7,751 nucleotides of DNA, from positions 1 to 7,751 of the forward strand of contig JANNMM010000223.1 in NCBI GenBank assembly GCA_031397915.1. The letters run 5' to 3'. Source of the DNA: JANYCG01 sp031397915 (GTDB lineage: Bacteria > Pseudomonadota > Gammaproteobacteria > Burkholderiales > Burkholderiaceae_C). The notes beneath the pieces are model-generated. The model was given only the letters and a program-made list of their open reading frames with translations. It did not search any database and was not told where the DNA came from. Numbering within the stretch: the first letter of the stretch is position 1; every line of letters begins with the position of its first letter. This document shows, one piece after another, positions 6,196 through 7,751 of this stretch. A program made the translations under genes and the position numbers.

Positions 6196-7454
6196 ACCCA
6201 ACCGCCATGACTGACGCCCCTCGCACCTTGCCCGTTCATGCCGCGATGAACCAGTTCCGCGTCGAGGGCGGCGAGCTGGTCGTCGGCGGCGAGCGTTTGA
6301 GCCGCCTGGCCGCGCGGGTGGGGCAAACACCGTTTTACGCTTACGACCGCGGTCTGCTGCGCACGCGTGTGGCCGAACTGCGCGCGGCCTTGCCCCAGGC
6401 CGTCAAGCTGCATTACGCGATGAAGGCCAACCCGATGCCGGTGGTGGTGGCCTTCATGGCCGGCCTGGTGGATGGCATTGACGTGGCTTCGGCGGGTGAG
6501 CTCAAGGTGGCGCTCGACGCTGGCGCCGACCCACGCGAGGTGAGTTTTGCCGGCCCCGGCAAACGCGACGCCGAGTTGCGCCAGGCAGTGGCGTCGGGGG
6601 TTTTGGTGAATCTGGAATCCTTCCGCGAAATCGCCGTGCTGGCAAAAGTGTCTGCCGAGTTGGGTCTGCCGGCCCGGGTGGCCGTGCGCGTGAACCCCGA
6701 CTTCGAGCTCAAAGGCTCGGGCATGAAGATGGGCGGTGGGCCCAAGCAGTTTGGTGTGGACGTGGAGCAGTTGCCCGAACTGATGGCGCAGATCAAGGCG
6801 GCTGGGTTGGCGTTTGAAGGATTTCACCTGTTTGCCGGATCGCAAAACCTGCGGCCCGAGTCAATTTGCGAGGCCCAGCAAAAATCGTACGAATTGGCCG
6901 TCCGTCTGGCGCAAATCGCACCGAACCCGGTGCGGTTCTTGAACCTTGGCGGTGGTTTTGGCATTCCGTATTTTCCGGGTGAGCAGCGGCTTGATCTGAC
7001 GCCGATTGGCGAGAACCTGGCACGCCTGCTGGAGCGAGCCAAAACCGAGCTGCCGCAGGCTGAGTTTGTCATTGAGCTGGGGCGTTACCTGGTGGGTGAG
7101 GCGGGCGTGTACGTGGCGCGGGTGCTGGACCGCAAAATCTCGCGAGGCCAGGTGTTTCTGGTGACTGACGGCGGCCTGCACCACCACCTCTCGGCCTCGG
7201 GCAATTTTGGCCAGGTGGTGCGCAAAAACTACCCGGCGGCGATTGGCAACCGCATGGATTCGCTCGAGAAGGAGTCGTCTTCCATCGTCGGCCCGTTGTG
7301 CACGCCGCTGGACTTGCTGGCCGACCGCATGCAGCTGCCGGTGGCGCAGGTGGGCGACCTGGCGGTGGTGTTCCAGTCGGGTGCCTACGGGGCCAGCGCC
7401 TCGCCGCACGGGTTTTTGGGCCACCCGGATTGTGTCGAGGTGCTGGTGGGGTGA
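6192..7454 (+). CDS. PLP-dependent decarboxylase, exosortase A system-associated
   Basis: This 420-residue fold-type III PLP decarboxylase is related to diaminopimelate and ornithine decarboxylases and matches, from memory, the exosortase A-associated subgroup (TIGR03099). The N-terminal barrel opens with TPFYAYDR (46-53). Lys78 in HYAMKANPMP (74-83) is the expected Schiff-base lysine. FHLFAGSQNL (211-220) and the glycine-rich NLGGGFGIPY (251-260) bind the cofactor, and IELGRYLV (294-301) follows. The C-terminal domain has GPLCTPLD (367-374) with Cys370, the residue usually supplied to the partner active site, and FQSGAYG (394-400). It should remove the alpha- or a distal carboxylate from an amino acid in the cytoplasm, giving an amine or D/L-amino acid. 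The substrate is unknown, and it is unlikely to be the housekeeping LysA given its context. ATG 6192 overlaps the ligase stop; in-frame ATGs at 6207 and 6246 are alternatives because relatives often start close to NQFRVEGGEL. Confidence 0.93.
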   Translation: MNPTAMTDAPRTLPVHAAMNQFRVEGGELVVGGERLSRLAARVGQTPFYAYDRGLLRTRVAELRAALPQAVKLHYAMKANPMPVVVAFMAGLVDGIDVASAGELKVALDAGADPREVSFAGPGKRDAELRQAVASGVLVNLESFREIAVLAKVSAELGLPARVAVRVNPDFELKGSGMKMGGGPKQFGVDVEQLPELMAQIKAAGLAFEGFHLFAGSQNLRPESICEAQQKSYELAVRLAQIAPNPVRFLNLGGGFGIPYFPGEQRLDLTPIGENLARLLERAKTELPQAEFVIELGRYLVGEAGVYVARVLDRKISRGQVFLVTDGGLHHHLSASGNFGQVVRKNYPAAIGNRMDSLEKESSSIVGPLCTPLDLLADRMQLPVAQVGDLAVVFQSGAYGASASPHGFLGHPDCVEVLVG

Positions 7455-7470
7455 TTCAGAGCACCCGGAC

Positions 7471-7482
7471 GTTAAAATTAAC
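7471..7482. repeat. GTTAA-AA-TTAAC inverted repeat
   Basis: Perfect 5-bp inverted arms GTTAA (7471-7475) and TTAAC (7478-7482) flank AA. The motif lies about 90-100 nt upstream of the predicted sigma-54 start site, where enhancer-binding proteins often bind. It shares the TTAAC core with the second palindrome at 7517-7534. Confidence 0.4.
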
Positions 7483-7516
7483 TTCCATATTAATTATTTC
7501 GCAAAAATGGCCAAAA

Positions 7517-7534
7517 GTTAACATGGGTGTTAAC
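7517..7534. repeat. GTTAACA-TGGG-TGTTAAC palindrome
   Basis: A perfect 7-bp inverted repeat with a 4-nt centre ends 12 nt before the -24 box of the sigma-54-type element. Each arm contains GTTAAC. It is too AT-rich and lacks an adjoining T-tract, so it does not look like a terminator. A dimeric regulator site is more likely. Confidence 0.5.
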
Positions 7535-7546
7535 AAAATCGTGAAA

Positions 7547-7561
7547 TGGGGTGACAATTGC
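7547..7561 (+). promoter_or_regulatory. Sigma-54 (RpoN) promoter candidate
   Basis: TGGGGT-GACAA-TTGC has the invariant GG (7548-7549) and GC (7560-7561) separated by exactly 10 nt, with the full TTGC of the -12 box; the -24 box keeps TGG of TGGCAC. Transcription would start near 7573, about 87 nt before the TTG at 7660. PEP-CTERM/exosortase A systems are known to be linked to the PrsK/PrsR two-component pair, PrsR being a sigma-54 activator, so this position makes sense. No regulator gene is in the window. Confidence 0.5.
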
Positions 7562-7659
7562 CAAATTTCAAGCTTTTTTAGGCATGAAGTCACGTGAAAT
7601 ATACGTTTATAGCTATTAAAAATGTAGCATAACGCCAGATTTCTCTGCCTTTTGACCCC

Positions 7660-7751
7660 TTGACCCGTTTGCCCAAGCCCGCCCCGTCGCTGATCGCCTT
7701 GCTCTGCCTGGCTGCTGCCATGGTGCTTTGTTGGCTGCACCCCTTGTCGAG
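7660..7751 (+). CDS. N-terminus of an exported or membrane protein (cut by window edge)
   Basis: A plus-strand frame from TTG 7660 stays open to the right edge for 30 codons plus two bases. The frame closes upstream at TAA 7630-7632 and has no ATG before 7720, so TTG 7660 is the most likely start, although no Shine-Dalgarno site is visible. The peptide begins MTRLPKPAPS, a positively charged n-region, followed by the hydrophobic core LIALLCLAAAMVLCWL. This looks like a Sec signal peptide or first membrane helix. No lipobox is complete in the visible part. Its place downstream of a sigma-54 candidate in an exosortase A locus suggests an envelope or polysaccharide export/assembly protein, but the family cannot be named. 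Confidence 0.5.
   Translation, partial: MTRLPKPAPSLIALLCLAAAMVLCWLHPLS

Larger units (their letters stand above)
7455..7659. other. AT-rich intergenic region
   Basis: This stretch carries no credible gene. Counted by hand, 7471-7630 is about 31% GC, against clearly GC-rich coding sequence on both sides. It holds several TTAAC/GTTAA motifs, a TCACGTGA palindrome (7590-7597), two GTGAAAT copies (7541-7547 and 7594-7600), a T6 run (7574-7579) and a sigma-54-type element. It looks like a regulatory region for the gene starting near 7660. No strong GC-rich terminator for the decarboxylase gene is seen. Confidence 0.6.

Noticed and set aside
5245..6330. Long minus-strand open frame (361 codons) opposite the ligase and the decarboxylase start
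   Set aside because: It is antisense to a gene with all ANL motifs intact. Its translation is rich in His, Arg and Gly with no recognisable domain, as expected of a shadow frame in GC-rich DNA.
6084..6845. Minus-strand open frame (253 codons) opposite the decarboxylase
   Set aside because: It is the antisense shadow of the PLP-binding barrel, His- and Gln-rich, with no domain.
7542..7579. Possible terminator: TGAAAT-N17-ATTTCA followed by AGC and T6
   Set aside because: The stem is only 6 AT-rich pairs with a long loop, too weak for a convincing intrinsic terminator. It also overlaps the better-supported sigma-54 element.
7456..7740. Minus-strand open frame (94 codons) over the AT-rich spacer
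   Set aside because: No ribosome site or known motif. It overlaps the probable signal-peptide gene and the regulatory region, and its composition changes abruptly between the GC-rich and AT-rich parts.
1..7751. Searched by eye for CRISPR arrays, tRNA/rRNA genes, insertion sequences and attachment sites
   Set aside because: No repeated spacer pattern, transposase, terminal inverted repeats with target duplication, or tRNA-like fold was seen.

Overview
The window reads as part of an exopolysaccharide / exosortase A (XrtA, EpsH-type) locus from a GC-rich Gram-negative bacterium. Codon use and protein flavour suggest a betaproteobacterium, probably Burkholderiales such as a Rhodoferax/Polaromonas-like Comamonadaceae. 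The genus is inference from family resemblance. No exosortase, PEP-CTERM protein, glycosyltransferase or Wzx/Wzy-type gene lies inside the window itself. The XrtA assignment rests on four recognisable accessory families that co-occur with exosortase A.

Layout. From about position 4434 leftwards, six minus-strand genes form one tightly packed operon. In transcription order they are an acyl carrier protein (4434-4183), exosortase A-associated hydrolase 2 (4132-3242), hydrolase 1 (3245-2364), a CelD/FemAB-like GNAT acyltransferase (2364-1321), a DegT/DnrJ-type PLP aminotransferase (1324-137), and the start of a second GNAT-like protein that runs off the left edge (146-1). Four of the five junctions overlap (GTGA, TGATG, ATGA, and a 10-nt overlap). 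From 4588 rightwards, two plus-strand genes overlap by ATGA: an AMP-forming acyl-CoA ligase (4588-6195) and a PLP-dependent decarboxylase of the diaminopimelate/ornithine decarboxylase fold (6192-7454). The 153-bp divergent spacer (4435-4587) holds a bulged hairpin and a CRP-like palindrome. A 205-bp AT-rich spacer (7455-7659) follows the decarboxylase. It carries GTTAAC palindromes and a well-spaced sigma-54 -24/-12 element aimed at a plus-strand ORF starting near 7660 with a signal-peptide-like N-terminus, cut off by the right edge.

How it may work. The ligase probably activates a carboxylic acid as an adenylate. The acyl group could be loaded on the ACP, handled by the two alpha/beta hydrolases, and transferred by the GNAT-type proteins to an amino group. 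The aminotransferase and decarboxylase could supply amino sugars or amines. A dedicated pathway for decorating the exopolysaccharide, or for making a small acyl-amine linked to exosortase A sorting, is a reasonable inference. The substrate cannot be read from the sequence. The most noteworthy observations are this uncharacterised module, the unusual nucleophile elbows of the two hydrolases (Cys in one, Arg in place of Ser in the other), the paired GNAT genes bracketing the aminotransferase, and the sigma-54 promoter candidate, which fits the known PrsK/PrsR-RpoN regulation of PEP-CTERM systems.
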